From Klebsormidium nitens (lineage: Eukaryota > Streptophyta > Klebsormidiophyceae > Klebsormidiales > Klebsormidiaceae): 64,000 nt of DNA. A model generated the notes under the pieces. It made no database searches. It was given only the letters and a program-made list of their open reading frames with translations, and was not told the DNA's origin. Where the stretch lies: contig DF237232.1 of NCBI GenBank assembly GCA_000708835.1, forward strand, positions 49,307 through 113,306, read 5' to 3'. The translations under genes and the position numbers were made by a program. Numbering within the stretch: the stretch's first letter is position 1; every line of letters begins with the position of its first letter. Shown one piece after another: positions 22,242-34,078 of the stretch.

Positions 22242-25200
22242 TTAATCATCTTGCTCAAGAACCGGAAGACGGTATTGTAGACTGATTGAGTCGTCGGTCA
22301 AGCGTGTCCCCGGTGCAAAATATTGGAACATCATTAGCAGGCACGCGTTTCCAGGGGCAACACCTGCACACGTACGACTCTGCGTCAATGGGGTGGTATG
22401 CCAGTCCAGAACGTTGCGGGATGAGATCAAATTGAGTCCGCCACTGCCCTGGCTTTCGCGTTTGCTGCCAGTCCTCAAGGACAAGCCGGAGACTGCATAT
22501 CAATAGGACCAGGATACAGGGCAGCAGAGGAATGGTTACCTTGCTTAAAAAGAAAGAACGGCACCCCACCGTATTCTCGACCAATAGAGCTTCCAGTGAA
22601 ACTCACCAGATTCTAACTCGTGTACTCTTACTCACTGTTCTTGTGCACTTTGTTCAAAGAATTGCAGTCTCCCAGAGGAACGACCGCTCACAACAGAGAC
22701 CACCAAATTCTCCTGTCCTCTTCGACTTTGTCCTAGCATGCTGCTCGTGTCATTACAGGCAATTGTAGAATGCGAAGTTTCCAGCCACATTTCTTGCTCG
22801 AGGCTCCAAGGAACATTCTCGGAGCTCTTTTTCTTGAGCTTGAGCTTTGACTCACCACAGTAGCACGCATCGGGCTTCGTCAAATGACACTGCAGACTTC
22901 GTACAAAGTGCTTCATGTTGACCTTCTGCAAAGACCGACCAACGTCCCAGTCATTATGAGACTTGAGAATGCCAAGCTGATCAGAGAATTAGAGGACGGG
23001 CGCAGAAGGTGGCAGAGCGGCGTATTATTGTCTGGACAACCTGAAGCTGTTTTGGAGGGAGGCTCTATGGCAGCGCATACCACGACGGAAGCCTCCCCTT
23101 GTTCCAAGGCCCTTTGCAAGCGCGCACTTCCTTCAACCGTGTCGTCAACCGGGGCTGCAGCTCCTGCAAAAGGACAGCCCGGGTTGATGGGCAGTCACAT
23201 GAGAGTATCAGGAAATTGGCGAGGGTTTCCCTAAAGGAGCGCATGCTCCCTGCGGATGTGCTTTGGTCATATCACTCTCAGGAGTGTATCGCGCGACAAT
23301 TCAAGTTTCTCGGGTTTCACGGTTAGGCAGACTGTTCCGAGGAGTGAGCGCCAACCGTCCGTTAGTACATTTACCGGCGTCCCTGAGGGGCGCACAGTCC
23401 CCCACAATTTCGAGGGCGAATTCTGGGGGACAAATCATTGATTTCAGTCCCGGAGGGACGGTACGCTCCAGAAATGCTCATATGTAACCGCCCTATGAGC
23501 TCAGGCATGACACGGGACCCTTCAAAAGCTCGCCCTGAGCCGCATCGAGAAGGGCATGGGCAATCTTCGGACGATGCCCTCAGTGACAACTCGACAGCGA
23601 CAACTTAACAAGAAACGACCGGGAGTGTTATATGAAATAAAAGCGAGATGGGAACGAACGAAATGGACGGCAGTTTGCAGAGGGCATGGAACGCAGGGAC
23701 CGGCGGCGGCCAGCCAGATCAGGCAACCAGAGTGTGGCCCCGAGCATTGGCATCAAACCGACAACTTCAACATGGATAAAGCGCGACGTAGAGCCATTGA
23801 TTGTTCTCAGCGCAACAGTGTCACGATTATACAACAGATGTACGCCACGAAGTGCTTTCCATTGGGTCGATTGTCTCGTACAGACAAGCTATTCCGGGTC
23901 CGCAACCTCCTCCACTCCTTGCTCAACCAAGGTCTTGTCAGGGACTCAACCGCAGAAGCACGTCCCAGCACAGCCAGGCCAGTGTGATGAGGCCCACCTC
24001 GAATCCCCAGCACGCGCAGGTGCCGGAACTGTGTCCCGATGGAGACAAAAGCGGTGATGACGCGCAGGAAGAGGTCCCCCGCCTGGGTGAGCCCCACGTC
24101 CAGCACCTCCCCCACCGCCTTCAGCCGCTCCACCAGCGCCTGCAGCGCCACCAGGTCGGGCAGCCCCACCAGCGTCTGCGCACAAAGACGGTCGGGCCGC
24201 TTGAGCCACTCTTGAGGGAAAGAGAGGACGGGCCTAAAAGCGGGCACGCTACTGTAATCAACACTGGGATACAAATGGAGCGAGTGGCTTCAACACTGTT
24301 GCTTTTGTCCAGACAATCCATAATTTGCAACTTGAGCCTAGAGAGTCACCTCAGGGAGAGCAGAAAGACAACAAAAGTTATATCTTGTGAGAGAGCGTCA
24401 GAAAAAGGTTTGATTGACCTGCTCAATCGGTGAAGTCAGGAGACGAGAAAGCCATGAAAGAGCGATGAAGATCCATAAAACTGACTGGTGGCAAATCTTG
24501 AACAGCATCCAGGGCCGCCTGCAGGTCCGCCACATCGGCTCGGGAAAGGGGAGGAGAGATGGGAACGTCTTGGAGGATAGCGCTTCGGTAGCCCTGCACA
24601 AAGCCAACGGCAGAGGGCTCAGGGCACCGTGGCGATGTGGTGTCAAGAAGGAGAAAGAAGTGCACCGAAAACCATGGCATCCGAATCGCGGTAGTGCATC
24701 CAAATAGAAGAACAGGGTCACAGGGGTCTGTCTATAGGATAAGCAGATGTTATGTTCACATTTAAGTTTGGAAGTGAAGGCCTACAAGTGATTTCTTGCA
24801 GAAGAGGAGACTGTGGCTTAAAGGAGACTCTGGCTTCCCGCACCTTGCTTTCGAAGGTGAGAAACGGCATGGACTTTTCTGTGAGGCTGGCCCGCTTCTT
24901 GACCAGCTTCACCTGGAGCTTGTCTCCATCCATCGCAACACTGCTGCGCAGAGCACGCAGGAGGAGGGACAGGTCCACCTGGAATGCAATGCAGTCATTG
25001 TTCTGACTGCTGATGCGGTAGTCATCGAAGATTGCGTCCTGCAGGGGCAGAGAAGAGCCACGCAAGTGGGGCATGAGTAAAATGGAGCATGCAAATTGCA
25101 ACTTTCTAACAGGTGCAAGTCTGGTTCAGCAACAATGTCAGGGGTTCAAGGGAAGTTCTGCTTGAAAGAGGATGGTTCCTGGGGGCGGCCCTGACGAATG

Positions 25201-25651
25201 GGGGTAAGAGACAGGCCGCTGGAAGGAACTAGCATACACACCTTGGCAAGCTGCGCAATGGCTTGCACGCCATCTGAGTTGAGAACGTTGTGTAACAGGA
25301 TGACATGATCCCGGGTCAAGTAGACATGGCATGTCTTTCCAATCTTTTCAAAAGCGGGTACAAATCCTGCACAACCACCACAGATAGTGTGACCTTTTTC
25401 CAACCAACATGTTAGATTGAAGTCCTACGACGTGATCAGAACGACAAATGACTGCCATCAATCAGATAGATAGAGAGAAGCCTGTACATTCTTGCTAGAG
25501 TCCGAGAGTCCCAACTTCAGCTGTTGGAGATCCCAAATGGTCATTGTGGGGCAAAAGGTGACCAGACAGCAAGATTGACAATCTGTCACATATACTCACG
25601 CTTCTCTAAGATATTTACGCCTCGATCAGTGAAGGCAGCCTTAAACTTCAT
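22242..25651 (-). CDS. HUS1: HUS1, checkpoint clamp subunit of the 9-1-1 complex
   Basis: Eight exons (25651-25600, 25366-25242, 25038-24844, 24593-24486, 24175-23998, 23163-23081, 22925-22856, 22363-22242) join in phase into 310 residues, close to the usual size of HUS1. The start MKFKAAFTDRGVNILEK and the block IFDDYRISSQNNDCIAFQVD are plant-type HUS1 signatures. They are followed by LQVKLVKK, AILQDVPISPPLSRADV, MKHFVRSLQCHL and the terminal ISLQYRLPVL. HUS1 forms a PCNA-like ring with RAD9 and RAD1 that is loaded at damaged DNA and activates ATR signalling in the nucleus. Exon 6 is short (83 nt) and was placed by phase and by the conserved GEASVV/VNMKHF junction. The gene is head-to-head with the CCHC-knuckle gene, with a 1.2-kb shared 5' region. 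Confidence 0.95.
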
Positions 25652-26860
25652 TATTTGACACCTCAGGCTCCTGGAGATGACAGTTCGGCACCCTGACTTC
25701 AAACTTTTGCATGTCCTGAAAAGGGTGCATTCAGTGCCCCCCAGCTTTGTAACACCTGGCAGTGGTGCAGTTACAACTCACAGTCTGCCCTTTCCTTCTG
25801 CTGGGGCGCATAAGTTGCTGCCAAAGAGCATTTTTTGCCGTTTTGGATATCAAAGTGATGCAATTGCAACCACTTTCTTTCATTCTAGGTATGCAGAGGA
25901 TGCACAGCTTGCAAAGTTACGTGATTGCAGAAACCCTTATGAAAAGCTTGTAAGCACACAAAAGGAGCAAATGCATCTTTTTTGGCTGGTATGCTGATGC
26001 AATGTGGCACCACTGTGATCCTGTAAGAATCAGATAATGCTGGCATGAGCCTGCTGCCTAGAGCCTGGTCGAGGGGCATGGACGCCACGATTGTGCAGCT
26101 CAGAGTTACAACTGTAGAGTCACACTCAGACTAGCTAGTCAGAGTCAGACTCAGACTCAGAGTCAGAGTCAGAGTCAGACTCGCCCCAGTGCTAAATTAG
26201 GGTTTCGCAAGCTCTCGTGCCCCCGTGCTCTCACGCTCGTGCTCTCGTTGCCCAGCTCAGAACTGACAGAAGACGGAGACGGTTCTCTCTGGCGACGTGG
26301 GGCAAAGGCGGGCGCAAGGGCGGGCTCACGCATTTGCCGTGAGAACAGGCTTGGCACGGGCTGCAGCTGATTGCGGCCATCCTGAACGCAGGTGAATATC
26401 TATCAGTACCTCGGCTCGTAGCGCTTTTCATGAAGCATGCGGATCAATCTGCCTCCAGCAAATGAGGTTACCTAAGAGGTGATGTTGGCTCTAACGGATC
26501 ATTATTCGGTGTTTCCCTTCAGGGTCTCAGGAAGATGTGGCTTAAGCTTGGATAAGGCCCTCACGGTTTCTTGATAAAATTTCCACACAACTTGTATGCA
26601 CCTTGCAACTTGCTGCAGGAAGCAGGACAACATTGGCAGTGGGATACGTAGCCCGGGAGGTTTTGCATAGCGCTTGGTGCGTTGACCTAAACCTTTGTCA
26701 GTGTCAGTATCATCAGAACCCTTATCTGTAAGTTACTCTGGTCCAAAACCTGGGAGTATAAGCTTTCCCATCAGTATTGTGGTGCAGCTGGGATTGGTCA
26801 ACAGCATTTTCTGATCCACGCCCCTTTTGAAGCAGCAGGAGGGATACTTGTCGGGACACG
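25652..26860. promoter_or_regulatory. Divergent gap between HUS1 and CCHC-knuckle genes
   Basis: 1.2 kb between opposed start codons. It contains a hexamer-like microsatellite (separate entry) and a TTAGGGTTT near 26198, close to the CCHC side. CATG (5) and GATC (4) are at chance level, in contrast with the convergent gaps. No gene and no TACCGTA/TACGGTA motif. Confidence 0.5.
26121..26182. repeat. Imperfect (AGTCAG)n microsatellite
   Basis: About ten repeats of AGTCAG/ACTCAG units, including the inverted start ACTAGCTAGT near 26130. It lies within the divergent promoter region, about 0.7 kb upstream of the CCHC gene. Confidence 0.8.
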
Positions 26861-29858
26861 ATGTTCCGCTCTCATCGAGATGATCGCTTACGGAGGCATA
26901 GTCGAAGCCCCGTCCGCCGCGAAAGGATTGACGAGCGCACGCGGGAATACGAGCGTCCAAGTCGCCGGAGCCGAAGCCGGAGCAGAAGCAGGAGCAGAGA
27001 CCGAGCTCCAAGCCGCCGGTAATTGTCTTGATGGTCCTGGGAATCCTAAGCAGAGAGATGCATATATGTGACCTTTCTTACAAGTGCGGATGCAATCCTA
27101 GCTTGTCTGTGTGCATGGCCTTGTTTCCGCCATGTTATGAAAGATTGTTGTTTCAGCTTGCAATCAAATGCTACGAGCTACTCGTAAGTGGTGGTCATTT
27201 TGTGTCACCCTACGACATGCTGCTCTTGTTGATCTGAGTGTGGTTGCATCGGAAGACCTCTGATGATCATCAAGCATGGCGCAGCCCATGCTTGGTTTGA
27301 TTGTCGGTTTATGTTCGTATTTTGGATGTTGCAGCCTTGTGTCACCTAGTGCTGGCCTGTTCATCAATCTTACACTGACAAGCTTCTTTCCAGCCTGCAT
27401 TCCTGTGGTTTGCTGCTCCTGCAACCTTTTGACCCCTGTGCAGGCATGGGGACCGCAGCCGCAGCAGAGAGCGCGGCTATGACCACTCGTACGGGCGTGT
27501 GGAGCGGGACAGGGAGGCAGAGTATGACCAGTACGCGGCTTTTGGGGGCTACGGTTATGCCGGCTATGGCATGTACCCTGCAGCGCCGTATGGGGGGCCG
27601 GTGCCAGGCTTGCTGGGCGACTCATGCTTTGTGTGTGGCGGGATCGGGCACATTGCTCTGGACTGCCCCAGCCGGGAGACGCTGCAGCGCGGACGGGTGG
27701 GGGTCGCCAGGATGAGCCGGGAGCGGGAAGTGGAGAAGTGCTTCGAATGCGGGAAGCAGGGGCATCAAGCAAGAGAGGTGAGGCGGGGACGCGGAAAGAG
27801 GGGCTCTGGGCTGCACCCTCAAGTGCTGCGGTGTCAAGGGGGCTCCTGCTGTTAGGAGGCACTCCTCTCCTAGTGTTATGGAGATGATCGTTGATCGTAA
27901 ATGTGGGGGTCGGGCAGAACGGTGACACTTGGTGGGCATTGGGCCAGGTGAGTTTTTGGGGTAGAAGTTGCAGCACCCCACCTGATCGAAGGATGCGGGC
28001 AGTCTGTGGCAAAACTGGTGGTGCCTGCCTGCAACGAGGGTGGCCACGCAGCACTGACGGAAAGAGGGCTCAGCAGATTTCCTGGGAGCTCGCGATGGGT
28101 CCGGGGTCGGTTGAGGCTTTTGTTGCCGAGGCGTGTGGAATCGGTATAGTCTGGGGAGAGTGGGGGCTGTGAGAAAGGGTGCCAGTCACGGGCCTGCAGC
28201 CGGCCTGGATCAGACTTCCCAAGCGCTTCAATTGAGCCGGTACGAGGACACAGAGCGAACTGACCCATCACCGCTTGTGATTCGAAGATGTTCTGTGTAC
28301 TTCCCTCTGGACTAACCTGCAAGAGTCTCAGCTGATGCAATTAGCTTTCAGATATGTCACTCTCTATCACTCTAATCTAGCCTCCTAGGAAGCTCCCTAA
28401 CGTACTGAGCGCTATACAGCTTTTGCTGTTTCAAGCGACTCTTGTTCAAGTTAGCCTTCTCCTGCATCTTCGCAAAAAGACGCCTCTGCCGCTTTTTGCA
28501 GTGTCCGTTTGCCAAGACAGTCCATGAGAACGGCGCCCCCGTCCCCCGCTGCTACACCTGTAACGCTGTGGGCCACATTGCACGGGACTGCCCCCAGCTT
28601 ACCCCTCCTGCCCGCAACCGCAGTCCCCCTCCTCGTCGTGCGGACCGAGTCCCTGATGAGGATGACAGACCGCGACGGGATCGGGAGAGAGCAGCCGACA
28701 GGTCCCCCAAAAGAGAGCGCTCACCTGAGCGGCGCCGGTCGTCCCTTCCTCCGCCTCCTCCCCCTCCCCTCGGTCGCCCAGGTGGAAGCGAACTCGGGTG
28801 CTTCATCTGCCATGCGACGGGGCACTTCGCCCGAGATTGTCCGGAGAGGGGCGGCCCCAAGGACCCCCGGGCTGACGACTACATTCGCAGCAGAGGGTAT
28901 GGTCTTGGCGTGGGTCCTGGCATGGTGGGCCCCAGCCTGGCGTATGCAGCAGCGTACAGGCCGTCGGCCATCCCCGTTACTAAGCCCCGCCGCGGTGAGG
29001 CGGTCTGCTACGAGTGCGGGCAGGTCGGACACTTCGGCAGGGAGGTACGTGGCTCTATCGACCTGTTTCATACGTATCGGTGTGCAGCATAAGGGTCTTG
29101 TCGAGGTGGTGGTGACTGGTGCAGGGCTCTGCTCGAGGGCTGACATCTCCAGCCTGAAATTTTTTGGGTCAGGTTAGGGCACGTGCAAAGATCCGCCTTG
29201 GCTCGCCACTTGTGGTTCAGGCAGAGTTCGTGTTCGGTGCTGATGGCGCAGTCACCTGGCCTTCGCTTACGGGGCCCAACATAATCATGGGGATAACAAT
29301 ATAGACGAGCAGCTTTTGCTAGTACGCACTGTGACTTGGAAAGCGCCCTTTGAAGTCATAGTCGTCAACACAGTAGTGTCTCCTGGAATCCACAAGCTAT
29401 CAGTTTCAGAACTCCACAACACTTTGGCAGACAAGTCCGGTAGAAGAACACCCATTGCATCATTGACTGCCTAAGCTTCCGCTCTCCTTTTTATGTTGAC
29501 CTCAATGTCCCTGTCAGCTTTTGCGGTAAGCATTGACACGGCTTTTGTTGCTCCTTGGCAGTGTCCTGTACGGCTGGCTAACCATGGCCGGAGGGGCGAT
29601 TACAGGTTTAGTAGGGAAGATCGGGAGGAAAGGATGGAGCGAAGATTTGACGAGGACCGTAAGGAGGCTGCCCTTAACAATGATTTGGAAGACTACATGA
29701 AAGCAAAGCCTGCAAAGGAGAGAGATCATAATGGTGGTGATAGGGCTGAGCGGGATGGGAGTGAGGCTCGGGAACGAGAACCAAGCATGGGTGGTTCTCG
29801 AGAGGGCAGCAGTGAGCGCAAAAGAGATGGGAGCATGGAGCGCAGGGGTGAGAATTGA
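26861..29858 (+). CDS. SR-like RNA-binding protein with five CCHC zinc knuckles
   Basis: Exons 26861-27018, 27444-27777, 28502-29044 and 29562-29858 join in phase into 443 residues. Residues 1-75 are rich in Arg-Ser dipeptides (RSRSRSRSRSR), like splicing regulators. Five CX2CX4HX4C knuckles follow at C114-C127, C152-C165, C181-C194, C264-C277 and C333-C346. A second RS/RE-rich and poly-Pro linker lies at about 200-256, and the tail is charged, with NNDLEDYMKAK. There is no RRM, so this is not a canonical RSZ splicing factor. A role in nuclear mRNA processing or RNA binding is inferred. The introns after exons 2 and 3 both fall directly before the last Cys of a knuckle (RE|C), which suggests internal duplication. 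The start ATG at 26861 opens the RS domain. Confidence 0.88.
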
Positions 29859-30926
29859 TGGGACGAATGAAGGTGCAAATCACTATGGGTACGAGGAGCT
29901 ACCATTGGCAGATTATGTGCGCTAGTGGTGAGCTTGATTGCAATCATCTGGGCGGGTCTGAGCACAAGTGTCACACTCCAGAGCAGTGGTGGAACTTGGC
30001 AGGGTCGGATGAGCCACCGAACCAAGATATTGAAGCACTTTTTATTCACATTCTAAGAAGTTTCTCAGGCTGCTGCAGAAGCCGTGTCGTTCTGATAATC
30101 TTGGAAGGCGGACCGACTGTCTGACATGTTCTTTGGAACTAAAGTGGTGAGATTGGTGCATGTTCGGCTCTGCCATTCATGTTATCAAATGCATGTCGGG
30201 TGTACGTTGATATGTTATATTCAATACCAACTCTCCTCTACATATCGATGCCAGTACGTAGCATCCTAGTCCGCGCGCATATGCCGTCTGATGTCTGGCA
30301 CGTGAAGCTAGTACTTGCATGAGAATCATGTAAATCGGATTTACTACATATACACATGATCGTTTGTTTCAATCATGCATAGGGTGCAACACTGCACAAT
30401 CGATCAATCAGAGTTCCTGGTCTTCCAAAATAAGTTAGACCAAGCCATCGCGCAGGGCTTCATGCACTTGGACATGCCACATTCAGATTGTCCGTGCACG
30501 CGAAAAGAACAGTAAAGTATTACGATAACATGCTGCATCTGAGTGACACCGTGTATCACTGATCTATGTCTATGAAAGCTTGTAACATGTATGCTGATTT
30601 TCTTCACAGGTTAAGATGGAGGGTAACTGCACTGCCAAACTTGAAAGTACATGTTTAAAAATACGAGAGTCATCAAGCAGAGTGTGAAAGTGACGAACTA
30701 CTAAGTTAGCATGACATAGCCTGATTGGTCACTTTGAAATTGGTCGTGACCGGACCCACTAAGTGGTCCGCTGCCTAGCCCAAAAGTCTGCCCATACTTG
30801 AGGGAACCTCCAGTCAACAAAGGAAAAGAATGTTTTTGTGAGCATGCTATGCTCGTGACGGGCCATGATTACAAAGAGAGTGCTTGAACACCACAGTGTT
30901 CCGGTGTTTCTGCTTACTTGCGTAAG
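29859..30926. other. Convergent intergenic gap 4 with palindrome-word island
   Basis: 1.07 kb between opposed stop codons, without a gene. In 30121-30600 I count 12 CATG in 480 bp (1.9 expected) but only 3 GATC. The flanks (29860-30120 and 30640-30926) look like ordinary 3' UTR sequence. Confidence 0.65.
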
Positions 30927-32524
30927 CTATGATGGACCAGAAGTCGGTTGCTGGCTTTGGTATGGATTCCCACTCTGAGGAGGAGCAAACTGCAAATTTG
31001 AGGGGCCAAAGTCAGTAAAACATGTGATCGAACCCTCAAGAGCGCGTGCGCATCCAAGTTCTAATCTTCTATCCCCAAGGTGCTTCCCCTCAGCTACAGT
31101 CATTAGTTTGGAAGCCGTCCTATCAGCTAGACTCAAACGGAGTTCTTCAGTACAACATACCAAGACGAGTTTGCTGAAAGTTTTGGTCAACCCCAATTAT
31201 GCAAATAATGCACCTGAAACACTTGCCTGAGTTCCATACGTTGGTCCGCCATATCCGGGTTGCATCGCCTGCAGTGCAAGCACTGGTTTTAGACTTCTTT
31301 GTTCAACCATTTTTTTCTAATTTAACTCATTAGTGTTTAACGCTGGTTTCGCGCCACAAATCCATAAAAGGTGCCTCTCAAAATAGGGCTGGTATAGAAG
31401 TTGCACAAAATCCAAGATAGGTTAAAGCAATGCTTTCTGAGAGCACTTTTACTGACTGTCAAGTCATGCCTTCATAAAACAGAAAAGCATAACCGCATTG
31501 GCTTGGTCCTGATGGAAAGAGACTGCCACCTGATGATATGAGCCCATTTGGACATTCTCCTTTCTGCCCATGTCACCTCCACCTTGCTTGGCTAACGACG
31601 CCTTCTCACCCTGCAGAGGACGCACAGAGTGATGAAGACAAAAGAGCATAGCATATAGATGCAGGAAAAGGGCGCAGGCTGTCCTATCACTTGAACCAAA
31701 TGGCAGACCACACCGGAATATCGTGAAGCTTCAGGCAGGGAGCAATCGGAGGCAATGCAACAAGTGCGTCCAGAAGCTCACCTCAGTCTGTCAGCAAGGG
31801 ACGCCATCATGCAAGACACGTAGGGGCAAGAGGTCAATGATACAAACATGTAATATTTTGAGGCCTAGAAGCAAAGATTCTTCAAGGTGCACCAAGTGCC
31901 ATTTCGATAATTGCAGCACACATTTCAAGCTCTCTGGTGGAGATTCAAGCATTGCTATGCAGACACGAGCACCTTGAGTGTGATTCGGCCACCTCACCTC
32001 TCTGTACTTGTGTAGGTACACTTTGAGCGGCTCCACATAGTCCTCAAAGCCAAGCGTGCTCATTGCCCACAAAAGATCGTCGCCGTTGATGGTCTTCCGC
32101 TTTTCTCGCTGGCACTTGTCACTTGCTCTGGGTGGGTCAGCAAGGTCAAGGAAGAATCAAGATGAACAAGAGAGGGCCTCAAATGACAGCATAGGCAGTA
32201 AAGCAAGGAGCTAGCATTGACAATCTGATACAAGGAGAATAGAATGCTCAACATGTATTCTACGGTGTCTGTTGCAGGATACTCGCTTGTGATGAAGCTG
32301 ATGAACTCGCTGACGCACTCCTGCACAGTCTCCTTGGCATCCTTGGCCACCTTGCCATTGCTTGGCAAAGCCCGCTTCATGATGCGGCCAATGTTGGCAA
32401 TTGGGAGAAAGCGGTCCTGCTCCCTGATGGACGAGCCATCGTTGCCCTGCTGCATATACTCTCCACCTTCCCCAGGACTCCCGGGATCACCTGACCCGTT
32501 GGCATCTTCAGACATGATGTTCAC
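30927..32524 (-). CDS. NF-YB: Nuclear transcription factor Y subunit B (NF-YB/HAP3)
   Basis: Exons 32524-32283, 32127-31998, 31610-31530, 31268-31227 and 30989-30927 join in phase into 185 residues. The histone-fold core is textbook [63 protein letters not shown] and [21 protein letters not shown] pairs with NF-YC, then NF-YA, to bind CCAAT boxes in the nucleus. The core precedes a short Gly/Gln/Pro tail. Translation could start at Met1 or at Met4. Intron 4 has a GC donor (CAG|GCAAGT at about 31229-31222) instead of GT, a recognised minor class. Without it the tail [15 protein letters not shown] would not join in frame. The Asp in place of Asn or Glu at some land-plant LEC1-type positions was not assessed. 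Confidence 0.96.
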
Positions 32525-32995
32525 TTTACTGAGTAAACAAGACTACTTTACTCTTGAACTCTGGGTACAGAAGTCTCAGATTTAGTGATGGTAAAAATAG
32601 AGGGATTTTGACATCCAGTAAGTGATGCACTGCCAGCCAATGAAGCTCTTGTTCCGAGCGTTTTGAAGCCCTCTAATGCCTCCTAGTATCAACTTCTCAG
32701 CTAGCTGAGGATGGAAAACAGGGGTATCACTTTATTGGAATCCTTGGCGCATTCCAGAATGCCGCCTAAGGAAGGATACAGTGATAATTTTCAGCTTGTC
32801 CGAAGTGCCGCGTCCTTTCTAGGTGGACCCTCCTCCTGAAGCTGAAACAGTGAAAGCAACCACGTAGAAAGCAAGCACGCAGGCTCCAGCCCCAATGGTG
32901 CTCGTGTGTTGTGGCCCGTGGGTCCTGCTTCAGAGTGAGGGCGCACAAATTTGAACACAGCATGCGAACGGAAAACGAGTCCTGGTCCGGTTATC
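32525..32995. other. Upstream region of NF-YB
   Basis: About 470 bp upstream of NF-YB on its 5' side, without a convincing gene. It probably holds the NF-YB promoter and 5' UTR. If the small secreted protein upstream is real, its 3' UTR also lies here. Confidence 0.35.
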
Positions 32996-33238
32996 CTAGA
33001 GGTCGGGGTCGGCGAGAAACCCGCAAAGTGGAGAAATGCACCGTCGGATGACAATTGTGTGGGTGATGGACTGCTCAGATAACGCTGATTCTCGGCCCTC
33101 AAAGTTGACCGAGCGCACCTCAGCGCTGTTGCCAGGCTTGCTCAATGCTGAGGCTTGAATCATGCACAAGAAGACAAGGAACAGAATTTGAACAGAGGGA
33201 CTCCAGCTGCCACAATTCGAAAGCCAACGTTGGGCCAT
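32996..33238 (-). CDS. Possible small secreted protein (hypothetical)
   Basis: An 80-residue frame from ATG 33238 to TAG. After a basic start (MAQRWLSNCGSW) it has a hydrophobic segment (VQILFLVFLCMIQASAL) that looks like a cleavable signal peptide. About 48 residues follow, ending RRCISPLCGFLADPDL with two Cys. I recognise no family. It sits between NF-YB (same strand) and the divergent ASG1-like gene and would break strict strand alternation. It may be a first exon of a longer gene or a chance frame in a promoter. Confidence 0.3.
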   Translation of the reverse strand: MAQRWLSNCGSWSPSVQILFLVFLCMIQASALSKPGNSAEVRSVNFEGRESALSEQSITHTIVIRRCISPLCGFLADPDL

Positions 33239-34078
33239 ACGGTATGCAAAAGGGCGCACAACCTTGGCTGGAAGTCGACATGGTATCAAACCGCATACAA
33301 GGCTCCTACGAGCTTAATTGAAGCTCACGGGGAGAGCCGTGAGCTGCATTTCTCAGCTGCCAATCCGCAGCCTGCCAGGTTGTGTTTACTTTGTCCATAG
33401 ACACGTTGGAAAGTTTCACATTGCTGGGCGTCTAAGGCTTGGTTGGTAGTGTCATCATCATAAGTCCGGACCTCGATAGACAGATGCTCCAGATCGCAGA
33501 GAGTCCATGAGAGCCATGGTATGACTGGTAACATGAGCCAGGGGCGTGCCTTGACCCATGGGCATGTTGGCGCGCCAGGCAGAGATGTGGGACAAAAGAG
33601 CCAACACGAGCCCCTTGAGCACAGTCATGGGCATGGAAGCCCGCAATTAGGCTGTCAAGCACAAGGGAAGAACATGTCATTCGCAACAGGGAGTGTGTCT
33701 CCCAGAAAAGAACCGCGTGGGCGAAAACGAAGGTCAAAGTTGTCACAGGTCAGGGTCATCATAACCCTCCCTGATATCTTTCAGGCGGAAGGAGAAGACT
33801 GTGCGTGAGAATGCAAAAGTGCATGCAAGATTATGATGGCATTCGAAAGATTTGGCATAGCTAATGAGGGTTTCTTGCTGTGATGCCATTCTTGTCCCTT
33901 ATTGTGCTCCCGCCATGAAGACACGGCTTCACATTTGCAGCAAATCTTTGTCTTCTTGGTCTCTGCTTAAGAGACCAAATCCAGTCTAACTTTGACTCGT
34001 CTTCATGCCTGAGCTTGTGAGACCCTTTGTGAATGTTGTTCCTATATCAAGCATAATGGATCACCATATGATCCTGTG
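33239..34078. promoter_or_regulatory. 5' region of the ASG1-like gene
   Basis: About 840 bp in front of the ASG1-like start. TACGGTA occurs at 33238-33244. No gene is supported; several short overlapping frames have no family resemblance. An upstream non-coding or short first exon of the ASG1-like gene could lie here. Confidence 0.4.

Noticed and set aside
23380-23990. Possible extra coding exon in the HUS1 intron between exons 5 and 6
   Set aside because: Exons 5 and 6 already join in phase and match the plant HUS1 order; the intervening frames have no similarity.
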